Made by a program: the position numbers and the translations under genes. Shown piece after piece: positions 1 through 20,100 of a stretch of DNA of 64,000 bases. Every line of letters starts with the position of its first letter. Position 1 is the stretch's first letter. The stretch spans positions 48,463,001 to 48,527,000 of the forward strand of contig NC_134371.1 of NCBI RefSeq assembly GCF_035582795.1, given 5' to 3'. Source of the DNA: Mycteria americana. Taxonomy: Eukaryota > Chordata > Aves > Ciconiiformes > Ciconiidae. The notes under the pieces were generated by a model, which worked only from the letters and a program-made list of their open reading frames with translations, did no database searches and had not been told where the DNA came from.

Positions 1-2828
1 ACAACTGATTTAAAAAAAAAGAAAGAAGCAAAGAAAACTTAAATATGTCCTCAGCTTCAGAGGAGCTGAGCACAGTGCAACAATTGCAAACTTCAGTGGG
101 AGCACAAGTAGCCACTTCTGGAAATAAGACTTCATACAGGTATGTAAGTATTCTTTACTTTACCTGGGAGCAGGCCCTGTCCTACTGAAAGATATAAACT
201 TCTAAATCAGTTAGTTGCTTTTAAAATTTTGCTCCAGTAGTCCATCAAGTTTGAAAATTTTGTTCCAGCTGTAATTAATAAAGTGAAGAAAATCAGCACA
301 TTTGAATGTTTTCATCAGCTAGCTGCATAGGGTTTTTCTTAGCCCTCTAACAACAGTAGCAGCTTAGACTGATTTTTGGTTTTTTTTTTTTAAATTGTTC
401 CTTTTTTAGCACTGAAAAACAGAGAAAGAAAAAATATAGAATTAAGAGTTATTTTCAAAGGCTTTTGAGACCAGACACTTTTACGTTTTGGAATGGAAAG
501 AGAAAAAAACAATTAGTGTTATTAAGAATGTTTCAGCTGAAGAGTCAATTGTATGTAGCAAAATAACTGGTAAAGCTGAGAAGCTGAAGTTTAAAGTTCA
601 GAGCTATGATGTGGGGGGTAATAAAAAGATGAAAGTTTTGAATTGATAGAAGGCCCAAGATTTGCTGGGCTTTAGGGTATGTAATTAATTTTTAAGTCCT
701 ATTTTGAGCTCATGCAGTTCAGTTTAACTCGCAGAGTCTTCCTTTACAGTTTTACGTCTGATAATTTGATTATGAAAAAGAACTCTCCCACATAGAAGAG
801 AATGCTAGCAATCTTGTTCTGATAAGAGATATTTATACAGCACCACCACATCACTTAAACATAAGGGGGCCATGTGCTTATCCTCATTTCTGATGACGAG
901 CCCACTGTAGCTATCTAAGATTTGTCAGCACATGTTGATATTCCCTGTTCAGTCGGGGCCAGTGCTTTCCAGTGCTACTTCAGAGTAACTTCTTTGACTT
1001 ACTTGGATATTCTGTGAATTTAATTGCTATAAATTGAGAATCTTTCTTTACACTCACATCTTAAAATGGCACTGATAGAGGACCTAACTTTTAACCTATC
1101 CTTGATCAGGGAGAAAGGAAAAATCTAAGTAATCTTGGGAAAGGGGGCTGGGGAAGAAAGGACTAACTTTTATAAAAAGCAATATAATTGGTAAATTTGC
1201 ATAGCTGAAAGATAAGTGAACGAGCATAATTCATTTGCTGTGGAGTACTCACTAGCAAGCCATTACAGCAAAGTATAATTCAAAATCAGAGTAGTCTGTG
1301 GCTAAGTTTGGGGGGATGATGGTAGAATAAAAGTGACGGAAATGCTGTTTAGACTCACTGCTTACTCTCCCCTCCTTTCTTTGCCAAATGCTGTAATCCG
1401 ATAATCTTTTTCATTTACGCATATAGCCCAAATTCTGTCTTCAGTTATACAAATGTAAATTCCCTTAGTCATGGTTTCATCATATCATAAGCAAAGGTTT
1501 GCTGTTGTATGATAACAGCAAGGTCTTGACCACTGTTTCTAAAATACAGTATACTGGAATTTGTCTTAGTCTGCACAGCCTTTTTTATTAGACCCCATTC
1601 TGATAAAAAGTGAATGCTTTATTCGTCACTTTTTTTTTTTTAATGGAAGGTAATACCACTATAGGAAAGAAGTCTGGGATTAAAACAAGCCTGACTTTGT
1701 TCAGATGCTACAAGCATTAATGGCTGAGAAAACATGATCTACTAGCACATTCCTGGATTGCAAGAGTTGCATAAACTTCAGGTCAGCTGGAGTTGTATAA
1801 ACTAGAACAGTGCAGTCTGTGTAAAATTCTCTGTTTATAGAGAGGTTTCCATGTGGAAAAATCATTAAACCCTTTCACAAATTGTCTTTTTACACAGGAA
1901 TCATTCATCTGGTAATGGAAGTCTTAAGTGGCTAGACAAATATATTTGGAAGGAGAGAAAGAAATAATTCTAGATGTTTTCTGAGCTAATAAGATTTGTT
2001 CTTTTTATGGATCTTTGAAAACTTGCATGGTGTGGCAGAAAATTTGTCTAAAATTTCATCCTAAAATACTTGTATGTGAAGAAAAAGATTCAGTTATTAT
2101 TTGAAAGTGGGATTTTCAAATCAGAGTTCCTTGTTCTAGCAGATATCCTATCATTACAGGATCACGGTATTGGATTTGGAAAGCATTTGGCGAAAGCCTC
2201 CTGGGGAGGGGAGAGACTAAAACACCTAAGAAGCAGCTGGGTGGTTTGAACAAAAACTCAAAATCACAGAGCTTGTAGTGTGAGCTTCTCCATATGCATA
2301 CTCCATAAGGGCTTTCAGCTTTTAAGTGGACTTATCAGTAGGTTTCCTAAGCCTTGAACTTTGGTCTTCAATGCACTAGTAAATCTGGGATTAAAGGAAA
2401 AATTCTGGTTCTGCCCAAGTTTACACAGGACTGTATTCCCACTTGTTTTACCTCAGTCTTTACAGACTGTTCTGCAGTCAAATATTAGGGAAGCACTTTC
2501 CAGTTGACCTATCTTAGCTGATTTTTAGATACTGATATTACTTCCTATTGTCTCCAGTCACCAACAGATTGAATCTCTGTGTTTGCATTCACTTGTTTTT
2601 AATTCAAGAAGATGTAACTCTAATTTTAAAAAACTTCCCCATTGTTTCCACTGTAAGTAATTTAATTTGGCATTTTTTTCCCTATATGCACCTTTATTTG
2701 GTATAGTGTTTTATTTAACCTATGGCTCATTTAACAATGTCAGTTATAGATAACCTGTGTTGGAATACTTTAGAGAATTCTTCTGCACTCTGTTCAGATG
2801 GTCATTAGTTGCCGAATAGGGCGTTCAG

Positions 2829-3210
2829 GATCATAGGATAATTGAGGTGGGAAGGGACCACAGGAGGGCTCTGGTCCAAACTCCTGCTCAATGCAGGGTC
2901 AGCCATGAGCTCAGGCTAGGTTGGTCAGGGCTCTGTCCAGCCTGAGCATCTCTTGTCTCAGTTTACCCCCGCTGCCTCTCGCCCTCCTGCCATGCACCAG
3001 CATGAAGAGCCTGGCTCCGTCTCCTCCATAACCTACTCACAGGCACTGGCAGGTCACTGGTAGGTGCCCGAATCCGTCCCCTTCCCAGTGAGCAAGCCCC
3101 CTTCCCTCAGTGTCTCCTCACAGGGCTCCAGCCCCAGACCAACCTGACCATTGGTGTCTTTCTTGTATGGAGGGGCCCAAACTCGATGCAGTATTCTCAA
3201 CATGGTCTAG
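2829..3210 (-). repeat. CR1 LINE fragment
   Basis: Blocks such as AAGGGACCACAGGAGGG, AGAGCCTGGCTCCGTCTCC and ACTCGATGCAGTATTCTC are typical of the 3' part of avian CR1 in reverse orientation, with the element's 3' end at the low coordinate. It is diverged, 5'-truncated and non-coding. Confidence 0.85.
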
Positions 3211-4340
3211 AAAGTAGTAAATGGTTTACTAATAATTTAGTGACCAGAATGAGACGCATAGGTTCAGAAGAGGAACAGTTACCAGCTGAAGTAGATCTGA
3301 GGGCATGAGAGGAGACAAGGTTCAAAGTACTCTTTTTGAGAGTACCAGAGTTCAGTCAGAACCACTGCACTATTTCCTGGGGAACTTTCTGTAACTGGCT
3401 GCATATAACGCCTGTATTCTTTGTCTTGAGACTTCAGCCCCTGCATATCTCAATGCAGTGCCTTTCTCTGATCATCGCATTCATCCAAACACAATTCTCT
3501 CTCATGGAAGTACGCTAGGGACACACGGTTTGAGAGGATTAATCCCATTTCCTTGGTATATAGAACTGTGAGTCATTGCCACTACTTGTTTGAGCAGTAT
3601 TAAATGTAAGCATCTTAGTTGTATCTGTACACCCACACTGAAGTTTTTATATAAGATTCAAATGTGCCTGATTAACATAAGAAAACCCAGTGCATATTTG
3701 TAGAGCAGGTGCAAGCAATGTCTCATCTCTTCCTGAACAAAAGGTTAATACATTCCCACAAGTGACTTAATCCAACCTTATCGCTAAAAATGATATGATT
3801 GTAAATGGATATAAATGGAAGTTAAAAAGCTTCAAGTAATGCACTGTAATTATTTGTTAATATTCAAGAAGGGCAGGAAGTTTAAAAAAAGAAAAGTTAC
3901 ACCACTAACTACCAACAACTAATTTGCACACACTGCATTAATTTTAAGAATTAATTATGCTGTGAAATTTAAGCTTAAGTATGTAAAGCACGTGAAATGT
4001 AGGAGTGTGATGTAACAAGATCTGCAGCTCATGTTTTGACTTGTAGATTTAGAATCTAAGTGAATTGAAAGTAAATGTAAACCCGGAGGATTTAAAATTT
4101 ATCATGTGGAGCCCTGTTGAAAAGGGAAAATAGCAGCTTGCTAGAATATGAATGATACTACTAGGCCCAAATTCATTTTATGGATTTTATTACCTCAGTT
4201 AAAATTTGTTCAAGTATATATGTAATGAAGAGTAATTAATTATTGTATATAGAAAAAGAACAGGAATTATGATAAACATTTCCTTGTAAGAGGTCACCAT
4301 GAGGTGACAGGGTGTGAATTGGGCCAGGGTAACAAAATTC

Positions 4341-4362
4341 TGTGTGTGCGTATGTGTGTGTG
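4341..4362. repeat. TG-rich microsatellite, imperfect
   Basis: TG units interrupted by CG and TA, in the left intergenic region. Confidence 0.75.
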
Positions 4363-6249
4363 CCTGTACAGCAGCGAGTAAAAATTGTTTTGGGAATGTA
4401 ATCCTACTGAAGAGTAAAATCTGTTGTGGATGTCTCCCATCTAGAGATTTGCTAACCCCTGAGGAGAAAAAGGTTGCATGTAAAGCCTGATCACATCAGC
4501 ACCGGGTTCCTTCAGCCCAGGAAGCACTGCAGGGATGGCATAAGGGGACAGCCATTACAATGACAACGGGGAGCAAGGGAGGGCCAGCACACCAGCCTCC
4601 TCATCATCCAGTGGTGGCCCCAGTGGTCACCTCACAAGAAGAGGGGGCTGGACACTTGAATGGGCCTGCAAGGAAGCTGCCAAGGACTGCCAATTATTAA
4701 TGACCAGCTGCTCTTTTTCACGGGCTTATGGAGAGCGGGGAGGTGCAGTAATAGTTGTCAGTATTGCTGAGCTGCTATTTATTGTACATTTACTACCAGG
4801 TTTTTCTCTAGTAACCTGGGTTTTGTTAATCTTTGTTAAATATGTTAGCTGAGCATTTATATGCTTTCGTATGTCTGTTTGGAAAACAGGAATTGCATTT
4901 CAATTTTTCAATGGGAATTTTTTGTTCAACCAAATTTTGTTTTGTTGATTTTTTTATTTTCCTTAGAAACAAAACCCGCACATTTTTAAATTTTTTCCCA
5001 AAGACATTTTTGGTTAGATAGACCTGCTTTCAGGAAGTGTTGGACAGAGCTAGAAATTCTGTGAGATAGTTCTCTCAAGGTTTTGCTAGTTCTTCTTTGC
5101 TAGTTCCAAGACAGTCTTGAGCATTTGCGAATGTGGGAAAAATTTTTGCAGCACTGCAGACAGCATCTCAGGTGTGCAAACTGGCATAGTTTTTCAGAAG
5201 CAAGGAAAAGCTATGAAAAGGTACTCCAGCCAGCCTTTGAGACCTGATATAAAATCATGCTCAAGCTTATCCTACTTTTCATACATAATGCAGTATGTGT
5301 ATGTGCACAAATATAAAAAGGTCTGCCTAAATTTAAAAATTTAATTTAGTTGTGCTTTTATTCATAAGGTTTTCTTAACATGACAGGAGCTAGTTAGGCA
5401 GATTTATTTAGTCCTTAAACCACCTAGGCATTAACATCTAAGTATGGTTAGAGTTCACAAAGAATCTATTAGGCAAGACAGTGGGTCATTCTTATTTGAT
5501 TGCTAAGTGAAGCAGTGATTACAGGGCAAGAAGGCCAAGCGTGTAAGGCACTCGCTAGAGATTTTAAAACCTAAAGGGAAGGCATTAGTTCTGGATTGTA
5601 ATTTATAAAGATGTACACGATGTTGGCTTACTTTGAATAACAGTACAAAGAATGTCAATTTTATTATCCCTTGAGGAGCATAATTTCTACAAATGTTGGA
5701 ACTGCATAATAAAAAATACATTTAATTGCCTGTACTCTGTGAAAGTTGCTTGACTGGATATTGGTAAAAACATATTAAATTACAGAGGATCCAACGATTG
5801 AACTTCAAAGATAACAAAAAGGAATACTTTAACTACGTAGGTTACAAGCTGTATTCAATATGGTTTTCTGTATTAATTTTCAGCAAGGATATATAACTAT
5901 TTGTAATAAATTTTTGGTTTTATCATCTTAGTTCTAGGGCTTACTGAAGATTCCTTGTTCTCAGCTGCCAGAGCAACCTGAGTATTTCCCACATACCAGA
6001 AATCTTCTGAGCAAAGTAGAACTGATTTTATCATTTTCTTCTGCCACATTTTCTTCTGAAGAAATAGGGAAGAACTGGTATATTGCTAAGCTCACCTTCC
6101 CAATATGTTTCCTGTAGCAAGAAGTAACTTCCATTTAAGCAGCAGTCCCTCAGCTTAAGAAACAAAGAAAAAAAACCCATAAAAACTAAACAAACAAAAA
6201 GCCTAACCCTTTTGCCTCCTCACATTAAATATCAGTTCTGGGAGTGGTT

Positions 6250-6415
6250 AAGCTCTGTTAACAAGTTGCCCAGAAAAATTGTAGAACCTCCATCTTTGAA
6301 AATTTTCAAAACCTGAGTGGACAAGGTTCTAATCATCCTGATATAACTTCTCAGTTAGTGGTGCTTTGATCAGGAGGTTGAATTAAATTACACCGAGCCC
6401 TCCCTTAAGCAGGAA
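6250..6415 (+). repeat. CR1 LINE fragment
   Basis: AGTTGCCCAG, CTCCATCTTTGAAAATTTTC, AAACCTGAGTGGACAAGG and AGGAGGTTGAATTAAATTA match the end of ORF2 and the 3' UTR of CR1 in forward orientation, at high divergence. It is an old remnant without coding capacity. Confidence 0.75.
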
Positions 6416-7667
6416 TCTCTCCATTAGAAGTTAAATGTCAACTATATTAATTTTTTGAATTGTGGAAACAGGTAAAGATCCATTCAAATGTGGTTTAGAA
6501 GAACTTGTTTTCTTAAGCACAGACAGCAACAACTCTTTGGGGGCTTTCTTTCAAGTTTTTTTGAAAAAGACATTCACAGTTCTTCCAAAAGGAAACATTA
6601 AAAATCATTAGCAGCACAGACTAGTAATTCAGAGAGGTGCTCTTCAACGGCAGTCGAATTACTAACCTACTTCAGCGGGTATCTGCTGCCCCCTCCAGAC
6701 CATGCCCAGTATTAGAGAAAAAGAATTATTATTTAGTCAGAAATTAATAGCATCCCATTCTTTTGCACTAGTTTTCGGGTGGGGAGAGGGGAAGAACCCT
6801 AAGAAGAAAGATATTGTTAAGTAGATAGTTAGTGAACGTTTTTGTATATCAGCAAAGGATTTTTTTCATGTTACAAATGCACAGTAATGCAATTATCTTA
6901 ATGAGCAAGACAAACGGTACTTCAAGTTACATCTTTAGCTGTTAGGTTCAATAGTCATAACTGAGGAAAAAAAAGATCTTAAAGCAAAGGCTCCAGACTG
7001 GGCTGTGGAAAAGCTGGAAATCAATTCAAGCTTCCAGAGTGCGTTTATATAGTTTTGGTTAAGTGATTCCCACTCTGTGATTCAGTTCTTTGTATGCAAA
7101 ACAAATTATGCCTTGTCTCTCCTTTTATCTTCCTTTTACTTCAAAAAAAGCTTTTGCCAGAGTGGCAGAAGGTCTTCCTTACTTAATCCACAGGTGGTAG
7201 ATAACGCAACTGGATTTTATATGTCTAAATACACCTGTGGGTATATGCAGTGCTCAGTGTACATACACATATGTATCTGTGTGTATATATGTGTTCAACA
7301 GCTCCCTCATGTCAGCTGAAATTAAGTACTCCCTTTAAAAAGAACAAACAACAGCAGCTTGGTGAAAATGTAGACCCAATCGGTATGCTAACAAGGACAA
7401 CTGTAGACAGAAAATCCAATCATATCATAAAGTTAATATTTTGTGTTTGGGATGTAATGTAGGACATTGAGCTTGCCTGAGAAGGTTTTTTAAAATAGAT
7501 GAAAAGAGAAAATTTAAAAGAAGATTATTTTATGCATTGAGTGTTCTTCCTGTAGGGAGAGAAAGAAATTATGCTTCTGAAAAGTTACTTTGTATCCGTC
7601 TTCCACTAACACAACCTGCTGAGATAACAGCAAATATAAATACCAAGCTTTCATATGGTGATATTGC

Positions 7668-7673
7668 TTTATT
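7668..7673 (-). terminator. RTCA: Candidate RTCA poly(A) signal
   Basis: A minus-strand AATAAA lies about 510 bp beyond the RTCA stop. Cleavage would be expected near 7645-7658. I cannot exclude other sites. Confidence 0.5.
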
Positions 7674-8185
7674 ATTTCCTCACGCACAATTTAAGCAAAA
7701 TTATTAAGGAAGAACAGCGATACAGATTTGATGGTGAACTTCATTCCACATACCTCATAACATAAAGGTTCGCAAAGAATAAAGCTTACATTTTTTAAAG
7801 GGGAAAGAATGCATCAGTATTTTTTCAAAACTGAAATAGGTATTTTCTACTTTGGTGAATCTGAATTTTTAAAGCTTCTAATTGAAGCTCTCAAATGCAT
7901 ACAATGTATTCTATTTGCTGTCCTGTCTGTACTCATTTTGCTGCTAATAGTAAAAAAAAACAAACCAGTAAAGTTTCCATTTTTCACACCACAGATTCTC
8001 AGCACACCAAGGAAAAACTGGACATCATCCTTGAAGTTAAATCACTCGTGTGACAGAAGGCTCCTCCTGTTCACCTGCATATTATGCATCCATTGAAATG
8101 TAGTGCAATACATCACTGAGGTATGTTGAGTTTTGCTTTTGTCAGCTTGCTGCTTTTTTTGTTTGGCTTTTTTTTTTTTTAAACC

Positions 8186-16099
<7,914 letters not shown>

Positions 16100-17124
16100 G
16101 ACTAGCGGCGAGCGGAGCTGTCTCTCGCAGAGGCCCCTGCCGCGCCGATGGGATCCCGGTGGGGCCCTGCAGACGGCGAGCCCCCGGCGAAGCAGCTCCC
16201 CGGGGCCACGAACGCTTGGCGACGGAAGCGCGCCCAAGATGCGCTCCGGTGCCGGCGGCGCCCCAACGTGCCGGTGCCGGTGCCTGGGCCGGGCGGCGGC
16301 GCTGGAGCAGGCGCAGAGCGGAGCCACCTCCCCACCCGCCCGCCGTGGGTTGGCAGGGGCGGCTCCGCTGCGTGAGGAGCAGCCGCCGGGTCCTAGCGCC
16401 CGGGCAGCCACGTACCGGGCGGGGAGAGCTTCCTTCTCCCCGCGTTAACGACTACGTCCCGGCACAGGGCAGAGCTGCGGCGGCTTGGCGTCCTGGAGGA
16501 GGCGATGCCTTTCCCTTGTCCCGAGGCTACGGCCAAGGCCCACGCTAGGCCGGAGCGGTGACAAAGGCCGTACCCCGCAGGCCGTGACCAAGCGGCGGCT
16601 GGGACGGCAGCCCCGCAGGCACAGCTCTGCCCCGCGACGCCCTGTGGCGCCGCCGAAGGCCGGAGAGCGGCCCGACTCCTGCCGTCACGGTTACAAGCGA
16701 GTAGTTTTCCCCAGAAGCGAGATCGCTAAAAGAAGCACGAAGAGACATACGCGTGTTGGTCTGGCAGTCACACTCGGGACTTTATTACAGATGTACCGGG
16801 AAAGGCCGGGCCCGTGGCGCTGCCCTTCACGCCACTTCGGCCTAGGAGCCGCACTCCCTCCACCACCGCCAGCGGCTTTGCTACGGGAACACCCGTGAGG
16901 CGCTGGGGACAGGTGACGCCCTCCCGCTACTTCCCGTGGGCGTGTGGTAGCTCCGAGGCGCCGCCTGTGCTCCCCCGGCGGCGGCCGGGACCAGCCGGCC
17001 ACCCCCTCCGCCGGTGCCCCAGGGTGGCCGCCCGCCGCCTGGTTGGCTGCAGTTGTCGTGGCTGCGCTCCGGTTGGCTGGTCGGTGGGAGGTGTGCGGGG
17101 TGTGGAGGCTGCCTCTTCGCGGAG

Positions 17125-17136
17125 GAAGATGGCGGC
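17125..17136 (+). promoter_or_regulatory. DBT: TISU / YY1-type element over the DBT start codon
   Basis: The 12-mer GAAGATGGCGGC matches the TISU consensus SAASATGGCGGC exactly, with its ATG as the DBT start. In known genes TISU goes with very short 5' UTRs and doubles as a YY1 site near the transcription start. This supports the chosen start codon and suggests transcription starting only tens of bases upstream. Confidence 0.8.
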
Positions 17137-17179
17137 CGTGACCGCTCTGAGGAGCAGCTGCAGAGCCGCGGGGCGCCTG
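17129..17179 (+). CDS. DBT: DBT exon 1
   Basis: Codons 1-17, [17 protein letters not shown], the start of the mitochondrial targeting peptide. The donor is GTAAGG. Intron 1 is the longest of the gene at about 4.5 kb. Confidence 0.95.
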
Positions 17180-20100
17180 GTAAGGGGAGCGGGAGACCCT
17201 GCGCGTGGTGGCGCTCCCGGTTAGCCGGTGAGGGGGTGGACAACCCGCGGCATCTCCGCCTCGGCGGCGGCACCCTGAAGCCCTGTTGCTTCCTTCCAGC
17301 CGGGAGGGAGCGAGGACCGCGCGGCAGACCCTCGGAGCAAACATGACGCGCTCGCGGACTTGCCGCCTGCCCTCAGCCCTCCCGGCCGCCGCCTCCCCCG
17401 CGCCTGCGGGCGGGCAGCGCCCGAGCTACCCTCCCTGCGTCCCCTCAGCCTGCCCGGCCGCCTCAGCCGCGCCTCCGGGCGGGCGGCGCCCCAGCCCGCC
17501 CCGCCGCTGCCCCCCCGGTGCGGCGGCACAAGTGATCGTGTCCCCCGCAGCCAGGCAGCCGACAATGCCCGGCCCCGCAAGCCCCGTACTGCCGCGGTGC
17601 CGGCGGAGCCTGCCCGCAGCTCCCTGGGGGTCAGAATGCCCTCGCTCCCCAGGGACCCCCAGAACAGACTTCATCCGCCCCGCGCTGCTGCCCCCTGAAC
17701 GTCTTCCCCGTTGCCCATGTTTCCTGTGAAAGAAACGTGTGCCTATTGTGATAAGCCACTGACATCCTTCTCTTCTGTTATTTCTTAGTCATCTGATTCA
17801 TTGCATTGCCTGTACGTTACACTGCCAGCACCGCTCCTCTGCCCATGCATCAGCCCCCTCTGCATACCGTATCTGCACAGAGACGGTGTAGTTACACAGA
17901 AAGGGGAAGCGTATTTCTTTGAATCCCAGGAGCCTTGATGTTTGTAAATGAAGTAGTTGACATACCTTACCGTACTTCAAGAAGTAAATCTACTTGGTTG
18001 CCTTTTAGGACACTTAAAATCTCATCAACATACACCATCATGAAGACTTACTTCATGCTTTCTTCTGCCTTCTTGTATTATAGTCTTCCAGCTGTAGTGA
18101 ATAGTTTGGTTTCCAATTATGTCACTGCTGTTTTGTGGAATGTCAGAAAAACAAACATCTTTTTGTAAGATAATCCAAGTAAAAACTAAATTAAAGATCA
18201 GTTCTAGTTTCTGTTATTATTTTTGCTCTTAATAATAATTCATATTGTATTTTGAAAGCATAGTAGTGAGGAATTTTTTCAGTGATACTTTTGTAATTGT
18301 CGAGTTTTAGGCTACATATAAGTAGTGTTACTAATTAAGAATATTGAAAATAGCATCTTCTTTTTAGTTTTCTTTCTAACTAAACCATCTACTCCCAAAT
18401 CCAGAGGGAGATTCTGATAAGATGAAAGTGGTCATCTTATCTATGTGCATGCTGAACTATAGGATTGGCTATTTACAGAGTGTGTTTCCTGCAAGCACAT
18501 TTTGAATTTTGCTAGATACTAATTGTTCTTATGACCATCTACTGTGAAACTGTGATAAGATCCAAGAAAAAATATGGTTATTATAATATTAAAGGGCTTT
18601 ATTTTAATATTCTCAATGCTGTTGCAAACACTTTGGCTAGCAAGAGGAAGAAGGACAAAGTAATGGTGGTTGTCCATGGGGGTCATAAGTTGTGAAAAAG
18701 AAAAGAAAGAAGCCTGGGGGTCTTTGTGTTAAGTAGTAGGGAAATAACAGTTACTTGGACACTAGGACATGGTGCCAGTTATTTAGGTGAGGAGTAATGT
18801 TGGACTGAAACATGCTACCAAGGACATTGGTTTAGTATATAGGCAACTATGTACTTTGAGATATAGAACATGTATGTAAAACAAATCTAATATAAGTAAA
18901 TGTTCATTAAAATGACTCAATGTGCCAGCAAGTCAAAAGAGTTCTATAAAGGGGTATCCTTTAATGAGAAGTCATTGCCTTTGAGCACAAACTATTCAAT
19001 GTGACTTTGAACTTCAGTGTTACTTCATCAGGTAATCAGTTGCCTACAGGCTGCATAAAACCATTTTGTTCTGAGGTCAGCAGTAGATTTTTAGGATCAG
19101 TGGTGATTTAGAAAAGCACAGTTGGCTTCTTTTTAAGGAAACAACCAAAACTGAACTAAACAGGGACAAGGAAGTTCTCCCCCAAATAGCATACAGCTCC
19201 CATGTTGTCTTGGTTCAAACCACAAGTCTTAGTCAACCAGATATCAATGGCTGATGTGTTCTCAGTATCAGTGAGAGACTAGAGTGGGCCCTCAGTTTCT
19301 TCTCGCAACAGTAACTCCGCGCTTTGAAGACTTGCACAGGAAAGGTGTTACCTTAGTGTGGCATTATTGCCTTTAAATTGTCATACAGCGTAATAGTGGT
19401 GACATAAACATAACTGCTAGTACTATGCTTGTTGGTTTTTTATTACTATATTTTTCCAGGCATCAAGATATGTGGATGGGTATGCTATGGATATTAGAAC
19501 TAATTTTGTCTTTTATATGCTTTTATTATTTCCTTATTTGGCATTGCACAGAAAATAGTATTATGGTGATTAAATACTGAAATTAATAAGCACAGCCTCT
19601 TTATTTAATGGATTTTAATTTTTCCCCTTGTTAGAAAGGAACACTGTTCTATGAAGAGATTTAGTACTGTATTATTGCTTTAACATACCAGCACACCAAG
19701 TTTTTAGTAGAGAATGTGCAAAACTGCAAACCAAAAAGATTCCATTTTTAAAAAATGCAGTAGTTTTGAATTATTCCTACAAATATAATTTGAAACAGCA
19801 TTGAAACTCTTCCGTAACAAAACCAGTCTGTTTTTTTGGCAGTGACATTACTAATTCACTATCTGCATTGGTTACCAAATGTTAAAAACACATGGAAAGC
19901 ATTATGAAACTTCACATTTAGAAATAGTTCAGAGATTTGATGTGCTCCTTGTGATCATCTTCGCAGGTAAATATTGAATGTGTTCCATGTAGGGTCATAT
20001 AAAGAGAAAAGAGTTGTAAGTTTGGGCAAAAAAATCAAGTGGGAAGAAAAACAGAATTAAAAATAGGAGAAAATAGGCTTGTGAATATATACATTATATA

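Larger units (their letters stand above)
1..7650. other. Intergenic region upstream of the RTCA 3' end
   Basis: No exon of a recognisable gene was found. In mammals CDC14A follows RTCA at a distance, and its promoter is probably outside the window. The stretch holds two CR1 fragments, a GT-rich microsatellite at 4341-4362, an imperfect TATG/GT tract near 7240-7300 and a GC-richer patch at 4440-4790. The short open frames are of chance length and composition. Confidence 0.7.
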
